A stretch of DNA of 64,000 nt from Roseicella aerolata (lineage in GTDB: Bacteria > Pseudomonadota > Alphaproteobacteria > Acetobacterales > Acetobacteraceae), in NCBI RefSeq assembly GCF_020523605.1, contig NZ_JAJAQI010000007.1:96342-160341 (forward strand), given 5' to 3'. Under the pieces are notes generated by a model. That model worked only from the letters and a program-made list of their open reading frames with translations, did no database searches and was not told the DNA's origin. Within the stretch, counting starts at the first letter, position 1; each line of letters begins with the position of its first letter. Below are positions 35,933 to 45,778 of this stretch, piece by piece. Position numbers and translations under genes: made by a program.

Positions 35933-35999
35933 GGTCCGATGACCGAAGGGGTCGCGGCATGGCCGCGCCCGGCCCCGGCGGTCTGAATCGGCCCGCCCG
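35933..35999 (+). repeat. Degenerate single copy of family E (E3)
   Basis: Begins GGTCCGATGACCGAAGGGG and ends GGTCTGAATCGGCCCGCC, matching both ends of the E2 unit. The middle is replaced by a small palindrome (GCGGCATGGCCGCGC). It lies about 80 bases upstream of ileS in a 284-base gap (35794-36077) that holds no gene. Confidence 0.6.
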
Positions 36000-36077
36000 T
36001 CAGACAAGGGCCGGGATCTTCCGCGCGCATCCACCGCTCCGCCGCGGCGCCCGCTGCCGGCGGCCAGGAACCAGACC

Positions 36078-38942
36078 ATGACCGACAGCCCGACCGAAGC
36101 CCCCGCCCGCGACTACCGCGGCACCGTCTTCCTGCCCGAGACCCCCTTCCCCATGCGCGGCGACCTGCCGAAGCGGGAGCCGCAATGGCTGGAGCGCTGG
36201 GAGCGCCTGGGCCTGCGGGACCGCCTGCGGGCGCAGTCCAGGGGCCGCGAGACCTTCGTCCTGCATGACGGCCCGCCCTATGCGAATGGTCCGCTGCATA
36301 TCGGCCACGCCCTCAACAAGATCCTGAAGGACGTGATCAACCGCGCCGCCCAGATGGCCGGCAGGGATGCCGATTACGTCCCGGGCTGGGACTGCCACGG
36401 CCTGCCGATCGAGTGGAAGGTCGAGGAGGAGTACCGCGCCCGGGGCAAGAACAAGGACGCCGTGCCCGTCCTGGAATTCCGCGCGGAGTGCCGCGCCTAT
36501 GCCGAGCACTGGCTGGGCGTGCAGCGGGAGGAGTTCAAGCGCCTCGGCGTCCTCGGCGACTGGGCCGGGCGCTACGCGACCATGGACCTGCCGAGCGAGG
36601 CCGCCATCGTGCGGGAGATCGGCAAGTTCCTGATGAACGGTTCGCTCTATCGCGGTCTGCGCCCGGTGATGTGGAGCCCGGTCGAGAAGACGGCGCTGGC
36701 CGAGGCCGAGATCGAGTACCACGATCATGTCTCCCCCACGCTCTGGGCGCGCTTCCGCCTGGAGCGGGCGGCGGCCGGGGACCTGGCCGGCGCCAGCGTG
36801 GTGATCTGGACCACGACGCCCTGGACCATTCCCGGCAACCGCGCCGTCGCCTATGGCGAGGAGATCGACTACGCCCTGGTGCATGTGGAAGGCGTGGGCG
36901 AGGGCAGCCACCTGAAGGTCGGCGAGACGCTGCTGATCGCCCTGCCGCTGCTGCCGCAATTCGAGAAGGATGCGAAGCTCGGCGCGCATACCATCCGGCG
37001 CGTGCTGAAGGGCGCGGAGCTGGCCGGCGCGATCGCCGCGCATCCGCTGCGCGGCCCAGCGGGCCATGGCGGCTATGACTTCGACGTCCCCCTGCTGCCC
37101 GGCGAGTTCGTCACGACCGAGGCCGGCACCGGCTTCGTCCATATCGCCCCCGGCCATGGCGAGGATGACTTCAACCTCGGGCGCCAGTTCGGCCTGCCGG
37201 TGCCGGAGACGGTGCATGACGACGGCACCTTCACGGTGCAGGCGCCCGGCTTCACCGGCCTGCATGTCTTCAAGGCGCATGACGCGGTCTATGCCGCCTG
37301 CGAGGCCGCCGGGACGCTGGTGGCGAAGTCGCGGCTGACGCACAGCTACCCGCATAGCTGGCGGTCCAAGAAGCCAGTGATATTCCGGGCGACGCCGCAG
37401 TGGTTCATCGCCATGGACGATGCCAACCGCATCCGGGAGAAGTCGCTCGCGGCGATCGACGCCACGCATTTCGTCCCCGACCAGGGCCGCAACCGCATCG
37501 GCAGCATGGTGGCGGCGCGGCCGGACTGGTGCATCAGCCGCCAGCGCGCCTGGGGCGTGCCCATCGCCGTCTTCGTGGACAAGGCGAGTGGCGAGCCGCT
37601 GCGCGACCCGGCGGTGATGGAGCGCATCGTCGAGGCCTTCCGCACGGAAGGGGCGGATGCCTGGTACAGGCCGGGTGCGGCGGCGCGTTTCCTCGGCGAG
37701 GGACGCGACCCGGCGGCCTATGAGCAGGTGATGGACATCGTCGATGTGTGGTTCGAGTCCGGCTCGACCCACGCCTTCGTCCTGCCCGACCACAAGCTGC
37801 CCTTCCCGGCCGATCTCTACCTGGAAGGCTCCGACCAGCATCGCGGCTGGTTCCACTCCTCCCTGCTGGAATCCGTCGGCACCAATGGCGTCGCCCCCTT
37901 CAAGGCGATCCTGACGCATGGCTTCGTGCTGGACGAGCAGGGCCGCAAGATGTCGAAGTCGCTCGGCAACGTCACCGCCCCGCAGGAGGTGATGAAGCAG
38001 TACGGCGCCGACATCCTCCGGCTGTGGGTGATGAACTCGGACACCGCGGAGGACCTCCGCATCGGGCCGGAGATCCTGAAGCAGCAGGCGGAGCTGTACC
38101 GGCGCATCCGCAACTCGCTGCGCTGGCTGCTCGGCAACCTCGCGGGCTTCGAGGAGAACGAGACCGTCTCCTATGCCGAGCTGCCGGAGCTGGAGCGCTG
38201 GGTGCTGCACCGGCTGACGGAGCTGGATGCGCGGGTGCGCAAGGCGGCCGAGGACTACGATTGGACCGGGATCTATCCCGAGATCCACAATTTCTGCGCG
38301 ACCGATCTCTCGGCCTTCTATTTCGACATCCGCAAGGACGCGCTGTACTGCGACGCGCCGGACAGCCACCGCCGCCGCAGCGCGCGGACGGTGCTGGACG
38401 TGCTGCACCGCTGCCTCTGCGCCTGGCTGGCGCCGGTGCTGGTCTTCACCGCCGAGGAAGCCTGGCTGGCCCGCTTCCCGGACGAGACTGGCAGCGTGCA
38501 CCTGACCGACTTCCCGCTGGTGCCGGAGGGGTGGAAGGATGCGGCGCTTGCCGAGAAATGGCGGAAAGTGCGCGAAGTGCGCCGATTTGTTTATCCTTCG
38601 CTTGAAGGCATGCGGCGCGCTGGGAAGATTGGTTCATCTTTGCAAGCTGCCGTGTTCTTCGGGGTCGGCGAAGAGGTCGAAGAGGGTGAGGAGACTTCTT
38701 TGACCGAGGCCGATGCCGAGTTGTTGTTGGAAGAAGACTGGCAAGAGGTTCTGATCGTCTCCGCCGTAGGTATCATTCAAGGCGCTTCGGGTCCAAAGCC
38801 AACAAGCCCACTCGCTGCTAGGGTTGAGCCTGCACTTGGCACGAAATGCGACCGCTGCTGGCGCGTCCTGCCCGAGGTCGGCCAGTCCGGCGCCCACCCC
38901 ACCCTCTGCCGCCGCTGCGAGGCGGTGGTGGAGGCGCAGTGA
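36078..38942 (+). CDS. ileS: Isoleucyl-tRNA synthetase
   Basis: A 954-residue class I aminoacyl-tRNA synthetase charging tRNA-Ile. Motifs: [15 protein letters not shown] (HIGH), the editing domain with [13 protein letters not shown], the [14 protein letters not shown] segment, KMSKSLGN, and a C-terminal zinc finger [12 protein letters not shown] ... CRRCEAVVE. Length and layout are normal, so the gene is intact. The segment encoding about residues 828-922 has different base composition and codon use (see separate entry). lspA starts on the last bases (GTGA overlap). Confidence 0.97.
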   Translation: MTDSPTEAPARDYRGTVFLPETPFPMRGDLPKREPQWLERWERLGLRDRLRAQSRGRETFVLHDGPPYANGPLHIGHALNKILKDVINRAAQMAGRDADYVPGWDCHGLPIEWKVEEEYRARGKNKDAVPVLEFRAECRAYAEHWLGVQREEFKRLGVLGDWAGRYATMDLPSEAAIVREIGKFLMNGSLYRGLRPVMWSPVEKTALAEAEIEYHDHVSPTLWARFRLERAAAGDLAGASVVIWTTTPWTIPGNRAVAYGEEIDYALVHVEGVGEGSHLKVGETLLIALPLLPQFEKDAKLGAHTIRRVLKGAELAGAIAAHPLRGPAGHGGYDFDVPLLPGEFVTTEAGTGFVHIAPGHGEDDFNLGRQFGLPVPETVHDDGTFTVQAPGFTGLHVFKAHDAVYAACEAAGTLVAKSRLTHSYPHSWRSKKPVIFRATPQWFIAMDDANRIREKSLAAIDATHFVPDQGRNRIGSMVAARPDWCISRQRAWGVPIAVFVDKASGEPLRDPAVMERIVEAFRTEGADAWYRPGAAARFLGEGRDPAAYEQVMDIVDVWFESGSTHAFVLPDHKLPFPADLYLEGSDQHRGWFHSSLLESVGTNGVAPFKAILTHGFVLDEQGRKMSKSLGNVTAPQEVMKQYGADILRLWVMNSDTAEDLRIGPEILKQQAELYRRIRNSLRWLLGNLAGFEENETVSYAELPELERWVLHRLTELDARVRKAAEDYDWTGIYPEIHNFCATDLSAFYFDIRKDALYCDAPDSHRRRSARTVLDVLHRCLCAWLAPVLVFTAEEAWLARFPDETGSVHLTDFPLVPEGWKDAALAEKWRKVREVRRFVYPSLEGMRRAGKIGSSLQAAVFFGVGEEVEEGEETSLTEADAELLLEEDWQEVLIVSAVGIIQGASGPKPTSPLAARVEPALGTKCDRCWRVLPEVGQSGAHPTLCRRCEAVVEAQ
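38560..38845 (+). other. Low-GC, atypical-codon stretch inside ileS
   Basis: By hand count bases 38581-38820 contain 133 G or C out of 240, about 55%, against well above 70% for flanking ileS. Codons that are rare elsewhere in the window (TTT, TAT, CTT, GTT, ATT, TCT, TTG, AAG-AA rich runs) cluster here, while the protein remains a plausible IleS C-terminal region. Edges are sharp on both sides. It may be a recombined segment from another lineage, or a tract kept AT-rich because it contains a promoter for lspA. Confidence 0.75.
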
Positions 38943-39478
38943 GCGACGCCGCCCCGGCCGGGACGCAGGGGGCCGCGGTGCTGCCGGCCCGCGCCGGCCT
39001 GCGCCTCGGACTCGTCGTCGCCGCCCTGCTGCTCCTGGCCGACCAGGCGAGCAAGTGGTGGATCCTGGAAGGCCTCCGCCTGCCGGAACTGCGCAACCTG
39101 CCGCTGCTGGAAGCCGGGCCCTTCGGGCTCGACTTCACCATGGTCTGGAACCGCGGCGTCACCTTCGGCCTGCTCTCCGGCGACGGGCCGCTGAACCACC
39201 TGATGCTCGCCCTGCTGGCCGCCGTCATCGCCGGCTTCCTGCTGCGCTGGCTGGCCAAGGCCGAGACGCGGCTGGTCGCGGTCGCGCTCGGCGCCATCAT
39301 CGGCGGCGCGATCGGCAATGTCATCGACCGGCTGCGCTTCGGCGCGGTGGTCGATTTCATCCGTGCCCATGCCTGGGGCTGGAACTGGTACGTCTTCAAC
39401 ATCGCCGATGCCGCCATCGTCTGCGGCGTCGTCGTGCTGCTGGCGGACGCGCTGTTCCGCAGGCCCACGCAGAGCTGA
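38939..39478 (+). CDS. lspA: Lipoprotein signal peptidase (signal peptidase II)
   Basis: A 179-residue inner-membrane aspartyl protease that removes the leader from diacylglycerylated prolipoproteins. Four hydrophobic segments are visible. The catalytic Asp residues are in [17 protein letters not shown] and FNIADAAI, and [11 protein letters not shown] matches the conserved N-R-G-x-x-F-G segment. The GTG at 38939 overlaps the ileS TGA. The BamF-like lipoprotein gene that often follows lspA is elsewhere (16613-17200). Confidence 0.95.
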   Translation: MSDAAPAGTQGAAVLPARAGLRLGLVVAALLLLADQASKWWILEGLRLPELRNLPLLEAGPFGLDFTMVWNRGVTFGLLSGDGPLNHLMLALLAAVIAGFLLRWLAKAETRLVAVALGAIIGGAIGNVIDRLRFGAVVDFIRAHAWGWNWYVFNIADAAIVCGVVVLLADALFRRPTQS

Positions 39479-39594
39479 ACGGCACACCGGTTTCGCTGTG
39501 CGCCCGGTCACACCGCAGGCAGGGCGCCCGCCATTCCGGTGGTGACATCCCTCACCCGGCGCCTAGGATTTCGCGTCGGACCGGAGGCCACAGG

Positions 39595-41226
39595 ATGTCG
39601 AGCCAGAGCGCGGAGCTGACGCCTTCCCTGGCCAGGGGCGCGGAGGCCGCCCCTGGCAGCATCGCCGCCTTCCGCCCGGGGACCGCCCCCGCGCGGGCCG
39701 CCCCCACCGCCGCCAGGGCCCGGGACGAGGCGGCCCGCCACGCGACGCGGCAGACCATCCTCTCCGTCGTGCTGGAGGTGGAGCCGAAGCGGGCGGAGAT
39801 CCTGCGCCGGAAGCTGGACGCGCTGCGGGAGGAGGAGAGCGGGACGCACCCGCCCTTCAACGAGCTCTGCCGGGAGGTGCCGGTGCTGCACTTCCTGTCC
39901 GTGACGATCTTCCCGGATGATCATCACGACCCGGTCCTGGTGATCGAAGCCAATTTCGACGGCCCGCCCGCCCCCTTCTGGGAGATGCTGGAGACGCATA
40001 TCGGCCCGCATCTGCGCGACATGCTCCGCTGCTGCAAGCCGCCGCGCGATGCCGATGCGGCGCTGTTCCAGGCCATCACCCGGGACGGCGCGACCGCCCC
40101 GCTCGCGCCCTACCTCGCGAAACGCGCCACCCTCCCGGCGATCAGCCACCAGGGCAATCGCGGCCTCAGCCGCGCGCGGATCGAGCAGGAGACGGTGCTG
40201 TTCGATGCGGTGCAGGAGAGGCTGCGGCGGGAACCGCGCGCGACATTCGCCGGCATGACGGCGCAGCAGATCCATGCCTGGCTGCGCGCCGAGATGCGGC
40301 GGGAGTTCCCCTGGCTGGACAGCGCCGGGCCGCCGCGCATTGCGGATGCCGAGCACTATGGCGACTGGGCGCGTCTCCTCGGCTTCGCCGGCCTCGTGCT
40401 GCTGGGGCTCGGCCTGCCCGCCATCCTTGCCTGGGCGCTGCTGCCCTGGTGGTCGGTGCCGGTCCTCTCGCTGCTCGCCTGCCTGCCGAGCCTCGTCCTC
40501 CTGCGGCGGGAGTTGCGGGAGGCCGGGCCAACCGTGCAGGTCCCACGCTCGCCGGCCATCCTCGGCGCGGCGGCGGTGCTCCTCGTCCTCGGCATCCTGC
40601 CCGTCCTGCTCGCCCTGCTTGCCCGCATCCGCCGGCTGGAACGCTGCGACCCGCCGCAGGACGCGCCGCCGGTGGATGAGGCAGAGGTGGCGCGCATGTC
40701 CGCGCGCGAGGACAGGCTGACGCAGAACCACATGGGCAGCGTGGTGCTGGTGAAGCCCGGCGTGCTGCGCGCCATCGTCATCCGCGCCGGGCTGCGCGGC
40801 CTCGGCCTGCTGCTGCGCGTGCGCCCCCGCGCCCGCGCCGGCTACCTCGCCAGCATGCGCACCATCCACTTCGCGCACTGGGCGCTGATCTCGAATGGCG
40901 GCCGGCTGATGTTCTTCAGCAATTTCGACGGCACCTGGGAGAGCTATCTCGATGACTTCATCGAGAAGGCACATAACGGCCTGACGCTCGCCTGGAGCAG
41001 TGGCGTCGGCTTCCCGCCCACCCGCTTCCTCTGGTTCGAGGGCGCGACGCATGGCCGCCGCTTCAAGGCCTGGGCGCGCTCCTCCATGGCGGCCAGCAAC
41101 CTTTGGTTCAGCGCCTATCCGACGCTGACGGTGGAACAGATCGAGCGCCAGCACGCGATCGCGGAGGGCCTGCGCAAGGCCGGGATGGAAGCGGAGGAGG
41201 CAGAGGCATGGACGGCACGGCTCTAG
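39595..41226 (+). CDS. Membrane protein of unknown function paired with a DyP peroxidase
   Basis: A 543-residue protein. The N-terminal 40 residues are disordered and Ala-rich. A soluble domain follows, containing LEVEPKRAEILRRKLDALREEE and FLSVTIFPDDHHDPVLVIEANFDG. Two membrane segments lie at about residues 258-305 and one at about 321-343. The C-terminal domain has TIHFAHWALISNGGRLMFFSNFDG and GVGFPPTRFLWFEGA (in parts). The repeated theme of 'FSNFDG/EANFDG' suggests two related ferredoxin-like halves. It overlaps the DyP gene by 19 bases, so the two are translated together. I cannot assign a function. Confidence 0.8.
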   Translation: MSSQSAELTPSLARGAEAAPGSIAAFRPGTAPARAAPTAARARDEAARHATRQTILSVVLEVEPKRAEILRRKLDALREEESGTHPPFNELCREVPVLHFLSVTIFPDDHHDPVLVIEANFDGPPAPFWEMLETHIGPHLRDMLRCCKPPRDADAALFQAITRDGATAPLAPYLAKRATLPAISHQGNRGLSRARIEQETVLFDAVQERLRREPRATFAGMTAQQIHAWLRAEMRREFPWLDSAGPPRIADAEHYGDWARLLGFAGLVLLGLGLPAILAWALLPWWSVPVLSLLACLPSLVLLRRELREAGPTVQVPRSPAILGAAAVLLVLGILPVLLALLARIRRLERCDPPQDAPPVDEAEVARMSAREDRLTQNHMGSVVLVKPGVLRAIVIRAGLRGLGLLLRVRPRARAGYLASMRTIHFAHWALISNGGRLMFFSNFDGTWESYLDDFIEKAHNGLTLAWSSGVGFPPTRFLWFEGATHGRRFKAWARSSMAASNLWFSAYPTLTVEQIERQHAIAEGLRKAGMEAEEAEAWTARL

Positions 41227-42668
41227 GCAGGGCGCCGAAGCAGCACTGGGCGCTGGCGCCCGGGATTGCCCGGGATACCCAAGGCTTCGTGGTCAGCGCC
41301 TTTGCCCACCTGCCCGTCGCGGTCGCGCTCTTTCTCGATGCCAGCGGGTCGGAGCGCGGCTGGCTCCGGGCGCTGCGCCAGGTGGCACCGGTCACCACCG
41401 CGGCGGACAAGGAGGCGAACCGCACCAGATCCGCCGCCATCGCCTTCACCGCGACCGGGCTCGAGCGGCTCGGGCTCGATCGCCGGACCGTGCAGGCGAG
41501 CTTCGAGCGCCCCTTCTGGGAAGGCATGCACCACCCCGACCGCCGTCGCCGGCTGGGTGACCTCTCGGATCACGGGCTGCTGCACGGGGAGGCGCCGCGC
41601 TGGAGCTGCAATCCCCCCGGCGCGGACGCGACGACGCTGACGGTGCATGCGCTGCTGGTGCTCTATGCCCGCGACGACCAGGACGCGCAGGACTGGGCCA
41701 GGCAGGTGACCGAGGCCCTGCAGGATGTGGGCGTGCAGGTCGCCTGCCGCCTGCCGCTCTCGCTGCGCTTCGATCCGGACCATGTGGCGCGGGAGCATTT
41801 CGGCTTCGCCGACGGCATTTCCCAGCCCATTCCCTACGGCCCAGGGGTGGCGGGCCACCATGCCGGGCAGGCGCGCGACCCGTGGCATGGCGTGCCGCTC
41901 GGCGAGTTCCTGTTCGGCCATAGCAATGCGCATGACGAGCCGGCGCCGGGCCCGCTGATCCCGGTCGGCGAGCGGGAGAACTCGGACCTCTTCGACCTCG
42001 GCCGCAACGGCAGCTACCTGGTGGTGCGCGAGCTGCACCAGTATGTCGAGGCGTTCTGGGATTCCATGCGGGCCGCCGCGGCGGAGCTCCGGAAGGATGC
42101 CGTCTGGCTGGCGGAGCGGGTGGTCGGGCGCGAGAGGGATGGCGACCTGCTGCTGCCGGGCAACCGGCAGATGGCGCGCACGGCGCAGGGGCCGGACAAT
42201 GCCTTCGGCTTTTTCGGGACGGACCGGCATGGCCTCGGCTGTCCCATCGGTTCGCATGTGCGCCGCGCCAATCCGCGCGACGGCCTGGCCCCGGATGCGG
42301 CGGCCTGCGCCGATGCGCTGGAGTCCGCGAACAACCACCGCCTGTTGCGCCGCGGCCGGAAATTCGGCCCCGACTTCGAGGAGGGCGAGAGGGATGGCGA
42401 GCGGGAACGCGGGCTGCTGTTCATGGCGCTGAACACGGACATCACCCGGCAGTTCGAGTTCATCCAGCAGACCTGGGTGCTGAACAAGGCCTTCGCCACG
42501 CTGCAGGGAGAGACGGATCCGCTCTGCGGCCCGGCCGGCCCCTTCACCGTGCCGGACCGGCCGCTGCGCTGGAAGGTGGATGTGAAGACCTTCGTCCGCT
42601 TCGCCGGCGGGGAATATTTCTTCCTGCCCGGCATCGGGGCGCTGGACTGGCTGCAGGAGCGGGGCTGA
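41208..42668 (+). CDS. DyP-type heme peroxidase
   Basis: A 486-residue dye-decolorising-type peroxidase. The GxxDG signature is FGFADGISQP (about residues 197-206), which places the distal Asp. The proximal heme-ligand region is GCPIGSHVRRANPRD near residue 345. LNTDITRQFEFIQQTWV follows as in the longer bacterial forms. There is no signal peptide and no encapsulin gene nearby. The gene starts inside the end of the upstream membrane-protein gene, which suggests the peroxidase acts with or near that protein. Confidence 0.9.
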   Translation: MDGTALGRAPKQHWALAPGIARDTQGFVVSAFAHLPVAVALFLDASGSERGWLRALRQVAPVTTAADKEANRTRSAAIAFTATGLERLGLDRRTVQASFERPFWEGMHHPDRRRRLGDLSDHGLLHGEAPRWSCNPPGADATTLTVHALLVLYARDDQDAQDWARQVTEALQDVGVQVACRLPLSLRFDPDHVAREHFGFADGISQPIPYGPGVAGHHAGQARDPWHGVPLGEFLFGHSNAHDEPAPGPLIPVGERENSDLFDLGRNGSYLVVRELHQYVEAFWDSMRAAAAELRKDAVWLAERVVGRERDGDLLLPGNRQMARTAQGPDNAFGFFGTDRHGLGCPIGSHVRRANPRDGLAPDAAACADALESANNHRLLRRGRKFGPDFEEGERDGERERGLLFMALNTDITRQFEFIQQTWVLNKAFATLQGETDPLCGPAGPFTVPDRPLRWKVDVKTFVRFAGGEYFFLPGIGALDWLQERG

Positions 42669-42737
42669 CCGGCCTTCCTGCGGCCGGCCGACATGCCCAG
42701 GCGCCTCCCCTCCCCGAAGGGCGGAGGCGCCGGGCGT

Positions 42738-42885
42738 CATGCTGGTCGCGCGAATTCCTGACCGATGGTTGGCGGTCGTGCGGCCGGTATGACTCTCTTG
42801 CTGGACGTGTTGGGCGCGCAGCCGCCACACCAACCCAACGCGGTACCCGCCGCGGAAAGCCAGGATCTTCCGCGGTCGGGTATCA
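42738..42885 (+). repeat. Dispersed repeat family C, copy C2
   Basis: About 148 bases matching C1. It has an imperfect terminal hairpin (GGTACCCGCCGCGGAA ... TTCCGCGGTCGGGTATC). Its last bases TCA are also the first bases of B3, so the two elements are joined with no spacer. It lies downstream of the DyP gene in a convergent gap (42669-43034) with no gene. Confidence 0.8.
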
Positions 42886-43037
42886 TACTGTCCCGCATAA
42901 TGGCTGACCTGCAGCCGCCGCAGGCGGCTGAGCGCCCGGATGGGCGCCGCGCCCTATGGCGCGTAGCCAAGCCGCCGGAGGCGGCGCCGGCGACTGAGGC
43001 CGCAGAAATGCGTCAGCATTTATGCGGGTCGGTATCA
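42883..43037 (-). repeat. Dispersed repeat family B, copy B3 (full length)
   Basis: Inverted copy of B2, the same 154-base length with few differences. The stem-loop at 43000-43027 (CCGCAGAAATGC, GTCA, GCATTTATGCGG) has one mismatch. The end nearest the hydroxyacid dehydrogenase supplies its stop codon (TCA at 43035-43037), as B2 does for tyrA, although here it is the opposite end of the element. Confidence 0.85.
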
Positions 43038-43991
43038 GTAGCCGATGGCGCGGTCCACCACCTGCAGCAGCGGGCGGCCATCCAGGAACCGGCCGAGATT
43101 CTCCACCAGCAGCCGCGCCACCACCCTGTCACGCTCCGGGTGCAGGCCGCCGATATGCGGCAGCACCATGATTCCCGGCGTGGTCCAGAAGGGGTGGCTG
43201 GACGGCAGCGGCTCCTCCCGGAACACGTCCAGCACCGCGCCGGCGATCCGCCTCGCCGCCACCGCCTCGATCAGATCGGCATCGACGATGGCGTTGCCGC
43301 GGCCGAAATTCAGCAGCCAGGCGCCAGGCTTCATGCGCGCCAGGCGCTCGGCATTCATGAAATTCTCGGTCGCCGGCGTCGCCGGCAGCAGCAGCAGCAG
43401 GAAGTCGGCGCGGCCCAGCACCTCGTCGGTCCGCTCGGGCGGCAGCACCTCCACGCCCGGCAGCGGCGCCGGGTTGCGGCGGGTGCCGATGACCGTCATG
43501 CGCAGCGCATGCGCCAGCCGCGCCACCTCCTGCCCGATGGCGCCGAGGCCAAGGATGCCGAGCGTCCGGCCGTTCAGCGGCTGCGACACGCGGCGGACCC
43601 AGCGGCTCTCCTTCTGGGATTCGGCAATGGCGGCATAGGGCTTGGTCAGGTGGAACAGCGCGCCGAGGATGTTCTCCGGCATAGACTCGCCATGCGTGCC
43701 GCGGGCGCAGGTGAGGATGAGGTCCGGCGGCAGGTCGGGCAGGGCCAGCCAGCCCTCCACGCCCGCGGTCAGGGACTGCGCCCAGCGCAGCTTCGGCATC
43801 CGCGGCAGCAGGCCGGGCGGCACGCCCCAGCCGAGCATCGCCTCGGTCTCCGCGAGTTGCTCCCCGCTCGGCGTGGCGGTGCGCGCCAGGGTGTCGATGC
43901 GCAGGCGCGGCGCGAGGCCCGCAGCGGTGATCGCCTCCTGATAGGGGCCGGGCGTATCGGTCCAGAGCAGCAGGCGGGTGGGGTCGGGCAT
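43035..43991 (-). CDS. D-2-hydroxyacid dehydrogenase (GhrA-like)
   Basis: A 318-residue NAD(P)-dependent dehydrogenase reducing glyoxylate, hydroxypyruvate or similar 2-oxoacids. The dinucleotide fold shows TLGILGLGAIGQEVARLAHAL. The conserved Arg is in NFGRGNAIVDADLI, and the catalytic His is in VLPHIGGLHPE. The start at 43991 gives MPDPTRLLLWTDTPG. The stop codon is inside repeat B3. The C-terminus GRPLLQVVDRAIGY is typical for the family, so little or nothing was lost. Confidence 0.9.
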   Translation of the reverse strand: MPDPTRLLLWTDTPGPYQEAITAAGLAPRLRIDTLARTATPSGEQLAETEAMLGWGVPPGLLPRMPKLRWAQSLTAGVEGWLALPDLPPDLILTCARGTHGESMPENILGALFHLTKPYAAIAESQKESRWVRRVSQPLNGRTLGILGLGAIGQEVARLAHALRMTVIGTRRNPAPLPGVEVLPPERTDEVLGRADFLLLLLPATPATENFMNAERLARMKPGAWLLNFGRGNAIVDADLIEAVAARRIAGAVLDVFREEPLPSSHPFWTTPGIMVLPHIGGLHPERDRVVARLLVENLGRFLDGRPLLQVVDRAIGY

Positions 43992-44083
43992 GCGGCGGTC
44001 CTCCGTTTCCGCCAGCCTATCGCCGGCGCAGCCGGGCCGGAACCCGCCGCCGCTCCCCGGGCCTGCCCAGACCGGCCCGGGAC

Positions 44084-45700
44084 CTAGTCCGCATCCTCCA
44101 GGATCATCGCCGCCGCCTTCTCGCCGACCATGATGGAGGGGGCGTTGGTATTGCCCGCCGGGACGGATGGCATGATGGAGGCATCCGCGACCCGCAGCCC
44201 GCCGATGCCGTGCACGCGCAGCCGCGGATCGACCACCGTGTTGCTCCCCGCCCCCATGGCGCAGCTGCTGGTCGGGTGGTGGTTGGAGACGCCGTTCTCC
44301 CGCACGAAGCGCTCCAGATCGGCCCCGTCCCCATAGGCCGGGCCGGGCAGGATCTCCTCCGCCACGAAGGGCCGCATGGCCGGCTGGCCGGCGATGGCCC
44401 GCGCCAGCGTCACACCGGCCACCATGGCGCGCATGTCGTAGTCGGAATGCAGGAAGCCGAAGCTGATGGCGGGCGGCGCCAGCGGATCGGGGCTCGCCAG
44501 CCGCACCGTGCCGCGGCCGTCCGGCGCCAGATGCACCGGCCCCAGGGTGAAGCCCGGGAAGTCGTGCGGAATGACGCGGTCGCGCGAGCGTTCCCGGGTG
44601 CTCCATTCCAGCAGGTTGATCTGCAGGTCCGGTCGCTCCAGACGCTGGTCGGTGCGGGTGAAGACGCCGGCGCGGATGCCGTTCACCGCCATGGGGCCGG
44701 AGCGGAACAGCCCGTACTGCGCCGCCGCCAGGATCTTGCGCGGCCAGCTGTTCTCCAGGTCGTTCATGGTGATGGCGCGGGTGCAGCGCCACATCAGGTA
44801 GATGCCGAAATGGTCGTGCAGGTTGGCGCCGACCGCCGGCATGTCCCGCACCACCTCGATCCCCATCCCGCGCAGATGCTCCGCGGGGCCGAGGCCGGAG
44901 AGCAGCAGCAGTTGCGGGGAGCCGTAGGCGCCGCCGGAGACGATTACCTCCCGCCTCGCCCGTGCCGACCTTCGGCCCTGCGGTGAATGGTATTCGATGC
45001 CGGTGGCGCGGCCGCCTTCGATCAGCACGCGCGTCGCCTGGGACAGGGTGCGGATGACGAGGTTCGGGCGTCCCCGCGCCGGCTTCAGATAGGCCCTCGC
45101 GGCGCTCCAGCGCCGGCGCCCGCCCGTGGTGGTCTGGTAATAGCCCGTGCCCTCCTGGCGCGCGCCGTTGAAATCCGGGTTGCGCGGGATGCCGAGGCTC
45201 TCTGCCGCGGCGATCATGGCATCCGCCAGCGCCGAGCCCGCCGCCTGGTCCGAGACCTCGAGCGGCCCTCCGGTGCCATGGAACTCGTTCGCGCCGTGCT
45301 GCTGGTTCTCCGCCTTCCGGAAGAAGGGCAGCACCGAATCCCAGTCCCAGCCGGTGCAGCCGCGCTGGCGCCATTCGTCATAGTCGCGGGGATGGCCGCG
45401 CATATAGACCATGCCGTTGATCGAGCTGGTGCCGCCCAGGGTGCGGCCGCGCGGCGCATAGATGCGGCGGTTGTTCAGCCGCGGCTGCGGCTCGCTCTCG
45501 AACCGCCAGTTCACCCGTCCGTCCACATAGGTCCGGGCGAAGCCGAGCGGGATATGGATCCAGGGATTGGTGTCGGGCGGCCCGGCCTCCAGCAGCAGCA
45601 CGCGGTGCCGTCCGCTCTCGGACAGGCGGGCGGCCACCACGGCGCCGGCCGAGCCAGCCCCGGTGACGATGAAGTCGAATTCCTCCGCCGCGTCCGCCAT
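44084..45700 (-). CDS. GMC-family FAD oxidoreductase (choline dehydrogenase-like)
   Basis: A 538-residue glucose-methanol-choline oxidoreductase. The FAD-binding motif is [19 protein letters not shown] (residues about 10-28). The GMC signatures [18 protein letters not shown] and [18 protein letters not shown] are clear, and the catalytic His region is [12 protein letters not shown] followed by [14 protein letters not shown]. It would oxidise an alcohol to an aldehyde. The substrate is unknown. The 92-base gap to the dehydrogenase gene downstream suggests a possible shared transcript. Confidence 0.92.
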   Translation of the reverse strand: MADAAEEFDFIVTGAGSAGAVVAARLSESGRHRVLLLEAGPPDTNPWIHIPLGFARTYVDGRVNWRFESEPQPRLNNRRIYAPRGRTLGGTSSINGMVYMRGHPRDYDEWRQRGCTGWDWDSVLPFFRKAENQQHGANEFHGTGGPLEVSDQAAGSALADAMIAAAESLGIPRNPDFNGARQEGTGYYQTTTGGRRRWSAARAYLKPARGRPNLVIRTLSQATRVLIEGGRATGIEYHSPQGRRSARARREVIVSGGAYGSPQLLLLSGLGPAEHLRGMGIEVVRDMPAVGANLHDHFGIYLMWRCTRAITMNDLENSWPRKILAAAQYGLFRSGPMAVNGIRAGVFTRTDQRLERPDLQINLLEWSTRERSRDRVIPHDFPGFTLGPVHLAPDGRGTVRLASPDPLAPPAISFGFLHSDYDMRAMVAGVTLARAIAGQPAMRPFVAEEILPGPAYGDGADLERFVRENGVSNHHPTSSCAMGAGSNTVVDPRLRVHGIGGLRVADASIMPSVPAGNTNAPSIMVGEKAAAMILEDAD

Positions 45701-45778
45701 GCGCTTCCCACCCCCAGGCTTGTCCTTTTGCCGGATGGATATCAGGTGGGCGGGATCTTCGTCATGGGGCCCGGCGGG

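Noticed and set aside
36000..38501. 833-residue open frame antisense to ileS
   Set aside because: Shadow frame. It ends where the low-GC patch of ileS begins, consistent with a composition effect.
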